DNA of 64,000 bases from Megaleporinus macrocephalus (taxonomy: Eukaryota > Chordata > Actinopteri > Characiformes > Anostomidae). Positions 47,123 through 58,312 of the stretch are shown here, in pieces. Positions within the stretch are counted from its first letter, which is position 1. Every line of letters starts with the position of its first letter. The DNA lies in contig CM038721.1 in assembly GCA_021613375.1 (NCBI GenBank), positions 4,969,986-5,033,985 of the forward strand, read 5' to 3'. The notes beneath the pieces were generated by a model, which was not told the DNA's origin, searched no databases, and worked only from the letters and a program-made list of their open reading frames with translations. Position numbers and translations under genes: made by a program.

Positions 47123-48675
47123 AGCAGTCACTAACATACTAACCCAGAAGACATGTGCAGGTTCACTGGTGGCTTTGATATTGCCATTAGCTTAGGGAGC
47201 ATGCTACCAGCTCTGCTAACACAAAAACAGGCTTCATTTTAATTCTAACAGAAGCTTTACTGATGCAAACGTAGAAGACAATGACTTGGTGTTGGAGGGA
47301 CAGACAGTCTTTGAGTTAAGCTAATCCCTGAGGCCTCAGCTTAGCTACAGAGATCCAAACATTCCAGTACAAGTTTGATTCAACCAACTACAGCCTTGCT
47401 ATCACACGTATAGATGATAAAAGCTCATAACAGTGAGAGCAAGTCAAGTGACTGGTGTTGGAGTGACAGGAGGACCAAAATAAAACCAGTTCTGTAGTGT
47501 TTAAAGCTGCTAGGCTAAGCTAGCACTAGCAAACTGCCTCCCACTGAAGTACAGGGTCGGTTTCAGTGAAATAATCCGCTTCAAATGAAGCTTTAGAGGA
47601 TAAATACTCATATTTGAGATCACAAGTCTGAAAGTGTGGAGAAAGAAAAAGAGAAATAAAAAAATAGAATTGTTTTGCTGCACTTTGAGCTCTTACTCTA
47701 CTGCGGGATGCTAATGCTAGCGTAGGTAGGCAACAGTTTTAGCTGTTATATCTAAATTTTTTGTCTGTTTTTATTTTTCTGTATCATTTAAACACAAAAG
47801 CTGCTCTTTATATTCCGTGAAGGTTTCATGATGACTGGGCAAATATTAATGCTCCAAAATCACTTAGAATAAACCCTCTTTACATTGATTTACATTGAAA
47901 GTGAAGAAGGTTTTTGGCCTCTCCTGTAAAGTAAATATTTTGGAAATGCTTCTTTTTCCTTAGATGATGTGTAGCCATTAGCCTGTTAGCATATCTTTGG
48001 TGTAGCTTTCTCCAGCATGTCCTGGTTCAGATTTAGCTGCTTCAGCAATGGAAAAAGAAACTGTAACTGGACTCACAAGTTGCAGGACAGCACAGTACTG
48101 TCTTCAGAGAAGAACCCTTAAAGAACCTTTTGTGTAGGTCTACATATACAGATACCATATCATCCTACTTATCCACAGTCAAGACCCCCACACTGCGACT
48201 GACCGGGCATTATTTGGATGCTAGATTGTTCTGGATCTGGAAAACCAAACCAATAACATCCGGCGTTCTGTGATCTGCGGAGGAGGAGGAGGAGTGGAGG
48301 CTGTGATATCAGAGCTGAATCATTTTAAAAAGCTTTCCAGACAGAAGTCGTTTGAGCATTTTTCACCCTATTATGAGCCCCCAAGACTCCATTACCAGCC
48401 TATTACTCCCCTTACTGGAGCCTCATCACAGAACTACACAGCAATATTTAATCTCAGCCTCGCCGCAGTGGCCATCGCTGGGAATCAGAGCGGATGGCCA
48501 GAGAAGACCGGGCCTCTGGCCAAGGAGTCTTTCATTAGTGCTATATTCTCCTCTACCTATAGCCGCCCGTCAGAGTAGCCCTGCCAGCGGGCAGCACTGA
48601 CACCCCTAATCATTTCTAAATAGCCAATAGATCTTAGTACTGATCTGCTCCTTGGTATCTGCCAGACCTGTGAAC
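47123..48675. other. Unassigned stretch with a family A repeat
   Basis: 47850-47955 is a plus-strand copy of interspersed family A (ATGCTCCAAAATCACTTAG, TTTACATTGAAAGTGAA). 48330-48640 is complex, moderately GC-rich sequence with a 102-codon open frame (48270-48578, +) that lacks known domains; it may be regulatory. Nothing else is recognised. Confidence 0.35.
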
Positions 48676-49125
48676 CCCATCTCTCTCTATCTGTCTATCT
48701 CTCTATCCATCTCTCTCTCTATCTGTCTCTCTCTCTATCTGTCTCTCTTTATCTCTCTCTCTCTATCTGTCTCTCTCTCTATCTATCTCTCTCTTTATCT
48801 GTCTCTCTCTATCTGTCTCTCTTTATCTCTCTCTCTCTCTCTATCTGTCTCTCTCTCTCTCTATCTGTCTCTCTCTATCTCTCTCTATCTGTCTCTCTTT
48901 ATCTCTCTCTCTTTATCTGTCTCTCTCTCTATCTCTCTCTATCTATCTCTCTCTATCTGTCTCTCTCTCTATCTGTCTCTCTTTATCTCTCTCTCTATCT
49001 GTCTCTCTCTCTATCTGTCTCTCTCTCTCTATCTGTCTCTCTCTATCCGTCTCTCTTTATTTGTCTCTCTCTCTCTATCTGTCTCTCTCTCTATCTCTCT
49101 CTCTATCTGTCTCTCTCTGTCTGTC

Positions 49126-49188
<63 letters not shown>

Positions 49189-49826
49189 CTACTCGTCTCT
49201 ATCTTTCTTTCTCTATCTGTCTTTCTCTATCTGTCTCTCTCTATCTGTCTCTCTCTATCTGTCTCTCTCTGTTTCTATCTCTCTCTCACTCTATCTGTCT
49301 CTGTCTCTATCTGTCTCTTTCTATCCGTCTCGCTCTCCATCTGTCTCTCTCTAACCGTCTCTCTCCATCTGTCTCTCTATCTGTCTCTCTCTATCCGTCT
49401 CTCTCCATCTGTCGCTCTATATCTGTCTCTGTCTCTATCTTTCTCTCTATCTCTCTCTATATATATCTGTCTCTCTCTATCCGTCTCTCTCTATCTGTCT
49501 CTCTCTCTATCCGTCTCTCTCTCTCTATCTGTCTCTCTATCTGTCTCTCATTCTCTATCTGTCTCTATCCATCTCTTTCTTTCTGTCTCTCATTCTTTAT
49601 CTTTCTCTCATTCTCTGTCTCTTTCTATCTGTCTCTTTCTATCTGTCTCTCATTCTCTATCTGTCTCTCTATCAGTCTCTCTATCCTTCTCGCTCTATCT
49701 GTCTCTCTCTATCCGTCTCTCTCATCTGTCTCTCTCTCTATCCGTCTCTCTCTATCTGTCTCTCTCTCTATCCGTCTCTCTCTATCCGTCTCTCTCTATC
49801 TGTCTCTCTCTCTCTCTGTCTCTCTC
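48676..49826. repeat. Pyrimidine tract of (TCTCTCTATCTG)-like repeats
   Basis: About 1.15 kb of CT-rich simple sequence with interspersed TATCTG. It includes a pure (TATC)n run at 49125-49187. A 394-codon low-complexity frame (S, L, Y rich) runs through it as a by-product. Confidence 0.97.
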
Positions 49827-50128
49827 TAGAGAGTAGAGAAATTGAAAGAAGAGGAGAGAAAAGATAAGGAAGGAAGAAAATGAAGAGGAGGAAAGAGAAG
49901 AGAAGAGAGGAGAAGAGAAGAGACATGAAGAAAAGAGAAGAGGAGAGGGGGAATAGCAAGAAGAGGAGAGATAAGATAAAAAAGAAAGAAAATGGAGAGA
50001 AGAGAAACCGAGAGAAAAGATAAGGAGAGAAGAGAAATGGGGAGAAGAGAGTAGAGAAATTAAAAGAGGAGAGAAGAGATAAGGAAGAAAAAATGGAGAG
50101 AAGAGAAACTGAGAGAAAAAAGAGAAAA
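49827..50128. repeat. Purine tract of GAGAAGAGGA-like repeats
   Basis: Directly at a CTCTCTAGAGAG palindrome (49822-49833) the strand switches from almost pure pyrimidine to almost pure purine for 300 bp. This gives a mirror/inverted simple-sequence junction. Confidence 0.95.
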
Positions 50129-50621
50129 AGGTATTTCAGGCCGTATAGTTTCTTTCTGTTTTCTCTCCGGTTGAACTGAAATGATACCGACATCAAATAT
50201 AAACAACAACAAATATAAACAAACACAGCTTCACATAGCTCTACACCGTCTAGATGTTTTGGTGATTTTTAATAATAAAAACAATAACAGAGTCTGTTGT
50301 AATTCTTTGGCTGTAATTCAGTTTAGTCTCATTCATTTCTCTCATATCAGCTGCCAAACTCTGAGACATTTGTCACCGTGGAGGACGCCCCCGGAATGTG
50401 AATGGCTGAATTAACTTGTCCAGAGTCAGACTGATGGGCAGAGTGCTGGATTAAATCTCCTTAAATTCGGTTTTAGAGGCAGCCGGAGTATAAATTGGTC
50501 CACTGAGTAAGTTTGGTCCTCAGGAGGCCAGTACTGTCCTTCAAAGTCATTTACTGAGACTTGCTTTAACTGCAGACTCTCAGAAAAACATCTCAAAGTA
50601 ATACATGATCTTAAACCCTAA
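50129..50621. other. Unassigned stretch, possibly regulatory
   Basis: No gene. It contains GGAATGTGAATGGCTGAATT near 50393, where GGAATGTG is a TEAD-type site, within complex sequence. Confidence 0.25.
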
Positions 50622-51193
50622 TCTTTTCCTGACTCACAACTCAAAACTGACTCACAACTCAAAACTGACTCACAACTTAAAACTGACTCACAACTCAAAA
50701 CTGACTCACAACTCAAAACTGACTCACAACTTAAAACTGACTCACAACTTAAAACTGACTCACAACTCAAAACTGACTCACGACTTAAAACTGACTCATA
50801 ACTCAAAACTGACTCACAACTCAAAACTGACTTACAACTCAAAACTGACTCACGACTCAAAACTGACTCACGACTTAAAACTGACTCATAACTCAAAACT
50901 GACTCACAACTTAAAACTGACTCACAACTCAAAACTGACTCATAACTCAAAACTGACTCACAACTCAAAACTGACTTACAACTCAAAACTGACTCACGAC
51001 TCAAAACTGACTCACGACTTAAAACTGACTCACAACTCAAAACTGACTCACAACCTAAAACTGACTCACAACTCAAAACTGACTTACAACTTAAAACTGA
51101 CTTACAACTCAAAACTGACTCACAACCTAAAACTGACTCACAACTCAAAACTGACTTACAACTTAAAACTGACTTACAACTCAAAACTGAGAA
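50622..51193. repeat. 18-bp minisatellite, about 32 units
   Basis: The unit is CTGACTCACAACTCAAAA, with ACTTAAAA, CATAACT, CACGACT and CTTACAACT variants. TGACTCA, the AP-1 consensus, occurs in most units. Open frames run through it on both strands because 18 is a multiple of 3. Confidence 0.96.
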
Positions 51194-51239
51194 AAACAAA
51201 CAAGATAAAAACACAAAGCTGATTCAATTAGAACCACCA

Positions 51240-52130
51240 ACATCCCCCAAATTGAGACTCACACTTCAGAGACACAAGACTCGACTCAGACTCACACTTC
51301 AGAAACACAAGACTCGACTCAGACTCACACTTTAGAGACACATGACTCAATTCAGACTCACACTTCAGCGACACAAAACTTGACTCAGACTCATGCTTCA
51401 GAGACACAAAAGTCCACTTAGACCCACACTTCAGACACAAGACCCAACTCAGACTCACACTTCAGACACACAAGTCCACTTAAACCCACACTTCAGACAC
51501 AAGACCCAACTCAGACTCACACTTCAGACACACAAGAGTCCACTTAGACTCACACTTCAGACACAAGACTCAACTCAGACTCATGCTTCAGAGACACAAT
51601 ACCCAGCTCAGACTCACACTTCAGACACAACTCGACTCAGACTCACACTTCAGAGACACAACACTCAACTCAAACTCACATTTCAGAGACACTAGACTCA
51701 ACCCAGACTCACGCTTCCGAGACCCAAGACCAGGCTCATACTTTAGAGACACAAGACTTGACTCAGACTCACACTTCAGACAAACAAAAGACTCAACTCA
51801 GACTCACACTTCAGAGACACAAGACTCAACCCAGACTCACACTTAAGAGACACAAGACCAGACTCATACTTCAGAGACCCAAGACTTGACTGAGACTCAC
51901 ACCTCAGACACTCATAACTCAACTTGACTCAGATTCACACCTGACACTCGAGATTCAATTTGACTTGGATTTACAGCTCAGAGACTTGTGACTCAACTCG
52001 ACTCAGACTCAAACATCAGAAAGTCAAGACTCAACTAGAGTCAGACTTACATTTCAGACACTTAAGGCTCAACTTGACTCAGATTCACAGCTTAGAGACT
52101 TGAGATTCAACTCGACTCAGACTCATACCT
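51240..52130. repeat. Degenerate tandem repeat of about 35 bp
   Basis: About 25 diverged units of ACTTCAGAGACACAAGACTC followed by GACTCAGACTCACA. It lies next to the 18-bp array and shares its GACTCA words, so both may come from one ancestor. Confidence 0.88.
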
Positions 52131-52560
52131 CCAACAATAGAGACTCAACTTCCATCCATGAGAAGTAACTAGTCTCTACTATAATATTACTGTGACTATA
52201 ATATTACTGTGTAAGCTATTTTGTTAGTATTAAGTATTTAGTGCTGTATGTAAGGTTGTGCTCTCGTCTCGTCTCGTCTCGTCTCATCTCTCTCTCGTGC
52301 TGTGTATGTTGTTTCTTTCCCCAGAATCGATCTGACATGCCGTCCAGTGTCAGAACAGCTTCATCTTCTCCAGAATAACCCAACACTGACGTCTCGCTTC
52401 ATTTGCAGGTCGGTCTCTGCAGATACTGGAACATCAGCAAAACAGTCGCAGACAAAGAAACTCAGACGCTGATCTTCACTCAGAGTCTGCTCCTCAGCGT
52501 CTCCCCACTTTCTGTTTTGTTGACCGTGACCTGCACTTGACCGCTCCGCCAAATAGTCTA
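52131..52560. other. Unassigned stretch with (TCTCG)n
   Basis: A pentanucleotide (GTCTC)n run lies at 52259-52299. 52300-52560 is complex sequence with acceptor-like TTTCTTTCCCCAG near 52312, but I see no convincing exon. Confidence 0.3.
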
Positions 52561-53850
52561 TTTTTATTTTATCTCTTATTTTTTCCTCTTTTCTCTTTTT
52601 TCTCTTCATGTATGTTCTCCTATCCTCCTCTCATCTTCTTATGTTACTTTTCCTTTAGTTTCCCTCCTTTTATTTTTATGATTTGATCTGATCTCCCTTC
52701 TTCTCATTTTCTTCTCTTTTAGTCTTCTTTCCTTTTCTTCTCTATTTTCTTTCAATCGATTTTCACCATTTATCTTATTTATGACCACGCCAGTTCTTTC
52801 CATTTTGCTTCCCTTCTCTTTATTTCTCTTCTCTTCTTTACTCTTATTTAGTCTTGACTACTCTTCTGTTTTCTCAATTTCTTCATTTTCCTCATCTCCT
52901 CTTCTCTTTTCTATTCTTTCTGTCTTCTCTCTTCTTTCCTCATTTCTCTTCTATTCTTTCCTTATTTCTCTTCTCTTCTCTTCAATTTCCTTCTCCTTTC
53001 TCTTCTCTCTCTCTTTATCTCTTCCATTTACCTCTCCTTTGTCTTCTTCTCTACCATTCTCTTCTCTCCATATCTCTGCTATTCTCTTCTGATCTCTTCG
53101 CTCCATATCTCTTCTCTTCTCTCCATATCTCTTTTATTCTCTTTTCTTCTCTCCATATCTCCTGTCTTCTCTCTTCTTTCCTTATTTCTCTTCTATTCTT
53201 GTCTCTTCTCTTCCCATCTTTTCTTCTATTTTGTTCTCGTTTCTTCTCATCACTTCCCTTCTCTTACATTTTCTTCTTTTTTCTCTTCTTCTCTCTCTTC
53301 ATCTCTTCCCTTATCGTCCCCCTTTCTTCTCCTTTCTCTTCGCTCTCATCTCTTCCATTTTCCTCTTCTCTTCTCCTCTCTTCTCTTCTCTCCATATCTT
53401 TCTCTTCTCTTCTCTTCTCTTCTCTTCTCTCCATATCTCTTTTCTTCTCTTCTCTTTTCTTCTCTCCATATCTTCTGTAGTCTCTCTTCTTTCCTCATTT
53501 TTCTTCTCCTCTCTTCTCATTTCTTTTATATTGTTCTCGTTTCTTCTCATCACTTCCCTTCTCTTGAATTTCCTTCTCTTTTCTCTTCTCCTCTCTCTTC
53601 ATTTCTTCTCTTCTCCTCTCCTCTGTCTTCTTCTCTTCTCTCCATATCTACGCTCTTCTCTTCTCTCCATATCTACGCTCTTCTCTTCTCTCCATATCTC
53701 TTCTCTTCTCTCCATATCTACGCTCTTCTCTTCTCTTCTCTTCTCTTCTCTTCTCTTCTCTTCTCTTCTCTTCTCTTCTCTTCTCTCTCTATATATCTCC
53801 TCTCTTCTCTTCTCTTCTCTCCAAATCTCTTCTCTTTTTTTCTTTTTCTT
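52561..53850. repeat. Pyrimidine-rich tract of TTCTCTTCTC-type repeats
   Basis: About 1.3 kb of T and C with scattered CCATATCT insertions. It includes a near-pure (TTCTC)n run at about 53725-53785. Long low-complexity frames here are not genes. Confidence 0.95.
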
Positions 53851-54420
53851 CTTATAAGTAGGAGAAGCCAGTTTACTGAGAACCTTCACTTTACTGTAAA
53901 GGAGAGCTGGGACTTGTTGGTTTGTGGTTGTATAATATCCTGCAGCGATGAAAACCAGCTCCCCAGTATTAATATATGCCTCCCAATTCAAGCATTATTC
54001 TACTGGAATAAATCAAACGCTCAGTTTCTTCCACAGGAGGATGGCCATAACTTCACAGCTCCACAGCCGCACACTTCAGCCTCTTTCATTTCTAAAGACA
54101 CCAGAGGTAACTCACAGTCCACAATAATCGGCAAACTTAATGAAATGAGCCGCAGTTCAAAGTTATATTGTTATTTGCTCAACCGGAGCCCATTTTTTTA
54201 TCAGCACAGTCATAAATTTGTGCCCACGAGCCATTTATATTAATAATAAATCAGCCCTCGACTCCTCCGCTAATGTAAATATACAGTACAGCACATGTAC
54301 CATAAATCACTGGGGCCTATAGATTATTAATAACATCTGAAAATGTCAGGACTAGCCGGAGAGAAGCAGCCCATAACAGAATGCAGAGACTGACCACTGC
54401 AAATCTTAGAGAAAGGCTGA
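53851..54420. promoter_or_regulatory. Candidate conserved enhancer
   Basis: A complex, non-repetitive island between a 1.3-kb CT tract and AT-rich DNA. 54150-54330 carries many homeodomain and Hox/Cdx-like words (AGTCATAAATTTGTG, CCATTTATATTAATAATAAA, GCTAATGTAAATATAC, AGATTATTAATAACATC). This is typical of deeply conserved non-coding elements near developmental or neuronal genes. A 109-codon plus frame at 53914-54243 shows no domain. Conservation cannot be checked here. Confidence 0.35.
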
Positions 54421-55389
54421 ATGTGTTGTTTTACTTTCTATCAGCAACTGCAACTTCAACTTTAGCAGTCCTTTCAGAGCTATCATTCAAACGTCGCATC
54501 ACATGAACCATCACATGCTTTTCCATCATGCAAAATAAAAATTATGATTCATTAAACCCCTTAAACTCTGTCCAATATAAAAAACCTTGTTAATTAACGG
54601 TAAAAGTCCATTTTCGCAGCAAAAAAAAAAAATCTGGAAAATTAATCATTTAATTCCTTTGAAATTTCATAGTTCATCAACTTTTCTGACATCGTAATAA
54701 CAATAACAAGTATTAAATATGAATTACTTGTATTTATAAGTGAATAAAATAAAATGAATTAATATATTTTTCTTTAATGAAAAACAGCAGTTTAATATAC
54801 AGTATTCTGTATATAATGCAGTATAATATTTATTAATTATTTACATGAATTTAACTTTAAAAAATAAACAAAACTAGGCATTGGCCTTTAAATCTCTACT
54901 CTGTGCTTTACAGTACCCTCAATGCAATCCAGCTAGAAGACGTCTAAGAGTCAAATTTCATGCTAAGAAGTCTTTGTACTTTGAAAAGCATATAATTAAT
55001 TGAAGTTTAACATATCTGTCAAATTCAGTGCGCCTTCAGCTCTCAGTAAAACTGACTGATATTATTTTCTAAGAAGCATCATTTTCTGTGGAATTCTCAA
55101 ATATTCCAGTGGACGTGAATGCACACAGAAACATTAATGAGGCTTGTATTGTTAATTTTAGCCATTGTTCTATTTTTATTTTGTTTTTTTCCATTATATA
55201 TTATATTAATTATGTTACATTTCATAAAATGAGTTACACAATACTCTATTATTTACAACAAATGGTTTATAAAATAAAGACTCTGGTAGTGAACTTTCTA
55301 GAGAAACTTCAATGTAAAGTTTGTCTGCCCGCCTTGCTGGTTATACAACTCGAATGTGGTGGTGCTATGTAAAATGTAAATAATTGTAA
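54421..55389. other. AT-rich unassigned stretch
   Basis: No recognisable gene. It has runs of A at 54621-54632 and many TAATTA words. Confidence 0.3.
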
Positions 55390-55835
55390 GTTAAAAACAC
55401 TATGCAATGATTTGCAAGACTTATTTCATTTAACAATAGAACATAGAACACATATTAGATGTTGAAAGTGAGTTGGGAAACAACCTCAGCAGGTTCATCA
55501 ATTTGTAAAAAACTGCATCTAAACATTGTGAAACTATTTCAGAAAAAATGTTCCTGAATACTTTGGATATCCCACCATCTACAGTACACAATATCATCAA
55601 AAGATTCAGAGAATGGTTGATGCTACACAATGGTAGACGTGATTCTGACCCAATGTTTTTTGAGGTGCATGTCTGGCATCAAGATTTAAATGAGTAAGTC
55701 ATTTTTTAGGAAATGTTCAAATGTCTTACTTGTATTGTGAAATTTGGGCCTGCAAATATTTGCATTCTGTTCACATTTAAATTTTATGTTTTTGAAATGG
55801 TGTAAAATGTGCCAAAGAAAGTAAATACTTTTATT
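55390..55835 (+). pseudogene. Tc1/mariner-like transposase relic
   Basis: The plus strand encodes PSTVHNIIKRFREW (55575-55616), the second helix-turn-helix of a Tc1-like transposase I know as PSTVHNIIKRFRESG. The flanks also follow that family: CTATGCAATGATTTGCAAG on the left, and TCTGACCCAATGTTTTTTGA with GGCATCAAGATTTAAATGAG on the right. The catalytic region is deleted, and stops lie in the remaining codons. It belongs to a third Tc1-like family in this window. Confidence 0.82.
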
Positions 55836-55928
55836 AATGTTCAACTTTATTGCAGGACTGTCTCTGTGAATTATGTACAAAACAAGATATCAAACGACTT
55901 TGCTGTTTGGTAACTGTGTAAATTAACA

Positions 55929-55931
<3 letters not shown>

Positions 55932-56002
<71 letters not shown>
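55932..56002. repeat. (TA)n microsatellite
   Basis: About 35 uninterrupted TA dinucleotides. Confidence 0.97.
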
Positions 56003-56005
<3 letters not shown>

Positions 56006-56049
56006 TGATTTGAACACAGCAGCTGCCATTTACATTGCCTTAGAACTTC

Positions 56050-56165
56050 ATGATGCATGGACCAATAGAAGTGCTCCAAAATTACTTGAAAAAAATGCTG
56101 GTTCCATTGATTTACATTGATTTACATTGACTTACATTGACTTACATTGCTATTTTGGAGATCTT
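56050..56165 (+). repeat. Interspersed repeat, family A, copy
   Basis: GTGCTCCAAAATTACTTGAA, GGTTCCATTGATTTACATTG and TATTTTGGAGAT match family A. A local 11-bp duplication TTACATTGACT is repeated several times. Confidence 0.7.
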
Positions 56166-56244
56166 TGGACAGTCTGAACAATAAACAGTGCTATACATAT
56201 TTGAAAAGCACTAAAACCATTTACACTTTTATTATACAGATAAA

Positions 56245-56300
<56 letters not shown>
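56245..56300. repeat. (ATCT)n microsatellite
   Basis: About 14 tetranucleotide units. Confidence 0.97.
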
Positions 56301-56301
<1 letters not shown>

Positions 56302-56713
56302 AACAGTGAGGGGTACTAGCTATCTAGAATAAATTACATAGTAATTATGGAACAATTCATAGTTACTACTCAGTAATAAAACAACACTGTGCACTTTTCC
56401 TATCAAGACATCAGTGACCAAATGTATTGCTACATGAAGAAAATATGCTGCAAGCACTATATATATATATAAACAGATAGGCATACAGACAGATCTGTTT
56501 ATCTGTCTGAACAGTGATTAGTAGTGGCTATTTACAATGATTAGATAGTAATTACAGAGTAATCCAAAGTAATTAGTATTAACAATGCAACACTATGCAA
56601 ATCCGAGTGACCAAAGTTATTGTTATTGCAACATTAATAAAATATGCTGCATGTCTTTAAGAAGCACTGAAAGTATTTCTTCCCAGCTTTCCTCAATTAG
56701 TGTTGTTTTCTTA

Positions 56714-56716
<3 letters not shown>
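56301..56716. other. AT-rich stretch, weak internal duplication
   Basis: No gene. 56310-56460 and 56510-56660 resemble each other (TAATTA(T/C)(G)GA, CAACACT(G)TGC, AAAATATGCTGCA), a worn duplication of about 200 bp. Confidence 0.4.

Positions 56717-56788
<72 letters not shown>
56717..56788. repeat. (CA)n microsatellite
   Basis: About 36 AC dinucleotides without interruption. Confidence 0.97.
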
Positions 56789-56790
<2 letters not shown>

Positions 56791-56918
56791 TCAGTCACAC
56801 TGGCTTCAAATAGTAATAGCACCTGATATTAATGAAGCACTTTCCTCAATCCAAAAGCGCGTACAGTTACAACAACACATAGAACATCCAATAACCAGAC
56901 AATGAAACGCAGAACCAC

Positions 56919-56920
<2 letters not shown>

Positions 56921-57010
<90 letters not shown>
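56921..57010. repeat. (GA)n microsatellite
   Basis: About 45 GA dinucleotides with one extra G near 56958. Confidence 0.97.
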
Positions 57011-57011
<1 letters not shown>

Positions 57012-57459
57012 ATAAAGAAATCTTGGATGGAGGAGTAGTTCATGTTGTAGGTGAAAAGAAAACAGCTATGTTTTCAGGTTAGATCTAAACCTCCAGAGAG
57101 AATCAGACCATCAGACTAAATGAAAATCTCAGCTCTACTGTTTACTCTTCTGATTGGAACTGTGTAAACATGTGTTGTCCCGGCGCACGCTTTGCAGAGT
57201 TACAGCGATTAGTTACAGCAGTGATTCGGATCTGATAGGCAGGGATTGTTATTAGGATTTATAGGTCTGTGTGGTACTGAACCCAGTGAGAGTGGAGAGC
57301 AGGTGGACAGTTTGGAGGGGAGAGACACGCATGACCCGAGATGTGGAGGAGAATCATCCCTAACTAGACCCCCCTTTCCGTTCATTATACAGGCAGCCAC
57401 GGGACAGGTGATGGGTTGCCGTGGTGATGAGGAATGAGTAGAGTAAAGGAGCGTCCTAC
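57011..57459. other. Unassigned stretch downstream of the promoter-like block
   Basis: On the minus strand this would be the start of an intron, following the donor at 57459-57458. A 149-codon minus frame runs through it from 57658 but shows no domain beyond the putative exon. Confidence 0.3.
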
Positions 57460-57559
57460 CTGATCTCACATCCTGTGGAGCGGAAAGTGTGAGTCCCTCG
57501 GGCGGACGCTCGCTCACTCGCTCGCCGACTTGATCAGCACTGTTCTTCTGCTGCGGCAT
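57460..57559 (-). CDS. Candidate first coding exon, unknown product
   Basis: On the minus strand MPQQKNSADQVGERVSERPP continues to DVRS and a donor CAG|GTAGGA at 57460/57459. The frame is open and GC-rich. The first base of the next codon (G) is left at the donor, which fits the acceptor at 46241 to give GAG (E). The joined product would be 72 residues. An in-frame upstream ATG at 57658 would add 33 low-complexity residues. The Kozak context of the ATG at 57559 is weak. Alternatively the exon is the 5' untranslated first exon of ctxnd1; splicing to 19248 would create a short uORF. I do not recognise the protein. Confidence 0.35.
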
Positions 57560-57720
57560 CCGGCTCTCAGCACTACTACTGCATCGGCCAGAGAGAGAGG
57601 GAGAGAGAGAGAGAGAGAGTAAGCGAGAGGGGAGGGAGCTTTCAGAAAGTCCACACACATGTGCGCTAATGGACCAATAAGAAGACGCGGTTCAGCCGCT
57701 GAGACGCTCACAGATAGACT
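57460..57720 (-). promoter_or_regulatory. CpG-rich promoter-like block
   Basis: It is the densest cluster of CpG I noticed in the window (GGGCGGACGCTCGCTCACTC, CGCTCGCCGACTTG, GACGCGGTTCAGCCGCTGAG). A CCAAT box lies at 57673-57677 (inverse for minus-strand transcription), followed by a (CT)n tract in transcript sense. A donor site lies about 200 bp further. Together these suggest a minus-strand CpG-island promoter starting near 57.6 kb. Confidence 0.5.
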
Positions 57721-58312
57721 GGAATGAATATACACAGTCCTGTGCACAGAGATCTGACTTCCTTAAGTATAAGTTCCTCATTCATGAGGAGATGTTTCTG
57801 CAGAGAATCCATCTGGAATTCAAAGGAAACGGGACCCTTAATAACCACCTGGAACACCTGGTGGACTCACCAACACTGTCCCCCCACCAGAGAAACAGCA
57901 CTTTGATCTTTGAGAGCTCCACTCAAAGCTCCACTCCTGCATCAGATCCACATCCACAGGTGTTTCTGTCCATAAACACTGGTGGACACAGTAAACACCA
58001 TATAGTCTCTGTATACCTTCATGTGTCCACTCACTGTCCACTCTATTAGACACTCCTACTACTTGCTGGTCCACCTTGTAGATGTAATGTCAGAGACAGT
58101 AGCTCATCTGCTGCTGCACAGTTGCACAACACACACTAACACAACACCACCACATAAGTGTATCTGCAATGCTTAGAGTGACCCAGCAGCCAAACTGTGA
58201 TGGTCCTGTGGAGGTCCTGATCACTGAAGAACAGGCTAAACAGAAAAAATATAAAGAATCAAACTGGTATATGATGAAATGGACAAAGAGTAGGTTTCCT
58301 TAATAAAGTGCA
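57721..58312. mobile_element. Common fish non-autonomous DNA transposon, worn
   Basis: ACTGTCCACTCTATTAGACA, GGTCCACCTTGTAGATGTAA, ATGCTTAGAGTGACCCA and CCTGATCACTGAAGAACAGG occur in the order of an abundant teleost element. The family is remembered from other fish genomes; its superfamily is not assigned here. The stretch at 57721-57900 is unclear. Confidence 0.6.

Noticed and set aside
48652..49836. 394-codon Ser/Leu/Tyr-rich frame
   Set aside because: Simple CT-rich sequence translated; low complexity and no domain.
52781..53991. Several 100-208-codon frames on both strands
   Set aside because: Low-complexity Ser/Leu/Phe or Arg/Glu/Lys frames from a pyrimidine tract.
57209..57658. 149-codon minus frame as one uninterrupted gene
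   Set aside because: The part after 57460 follows a good splice donor and shows no domain. Only the first part is kept, as a candidate exon.
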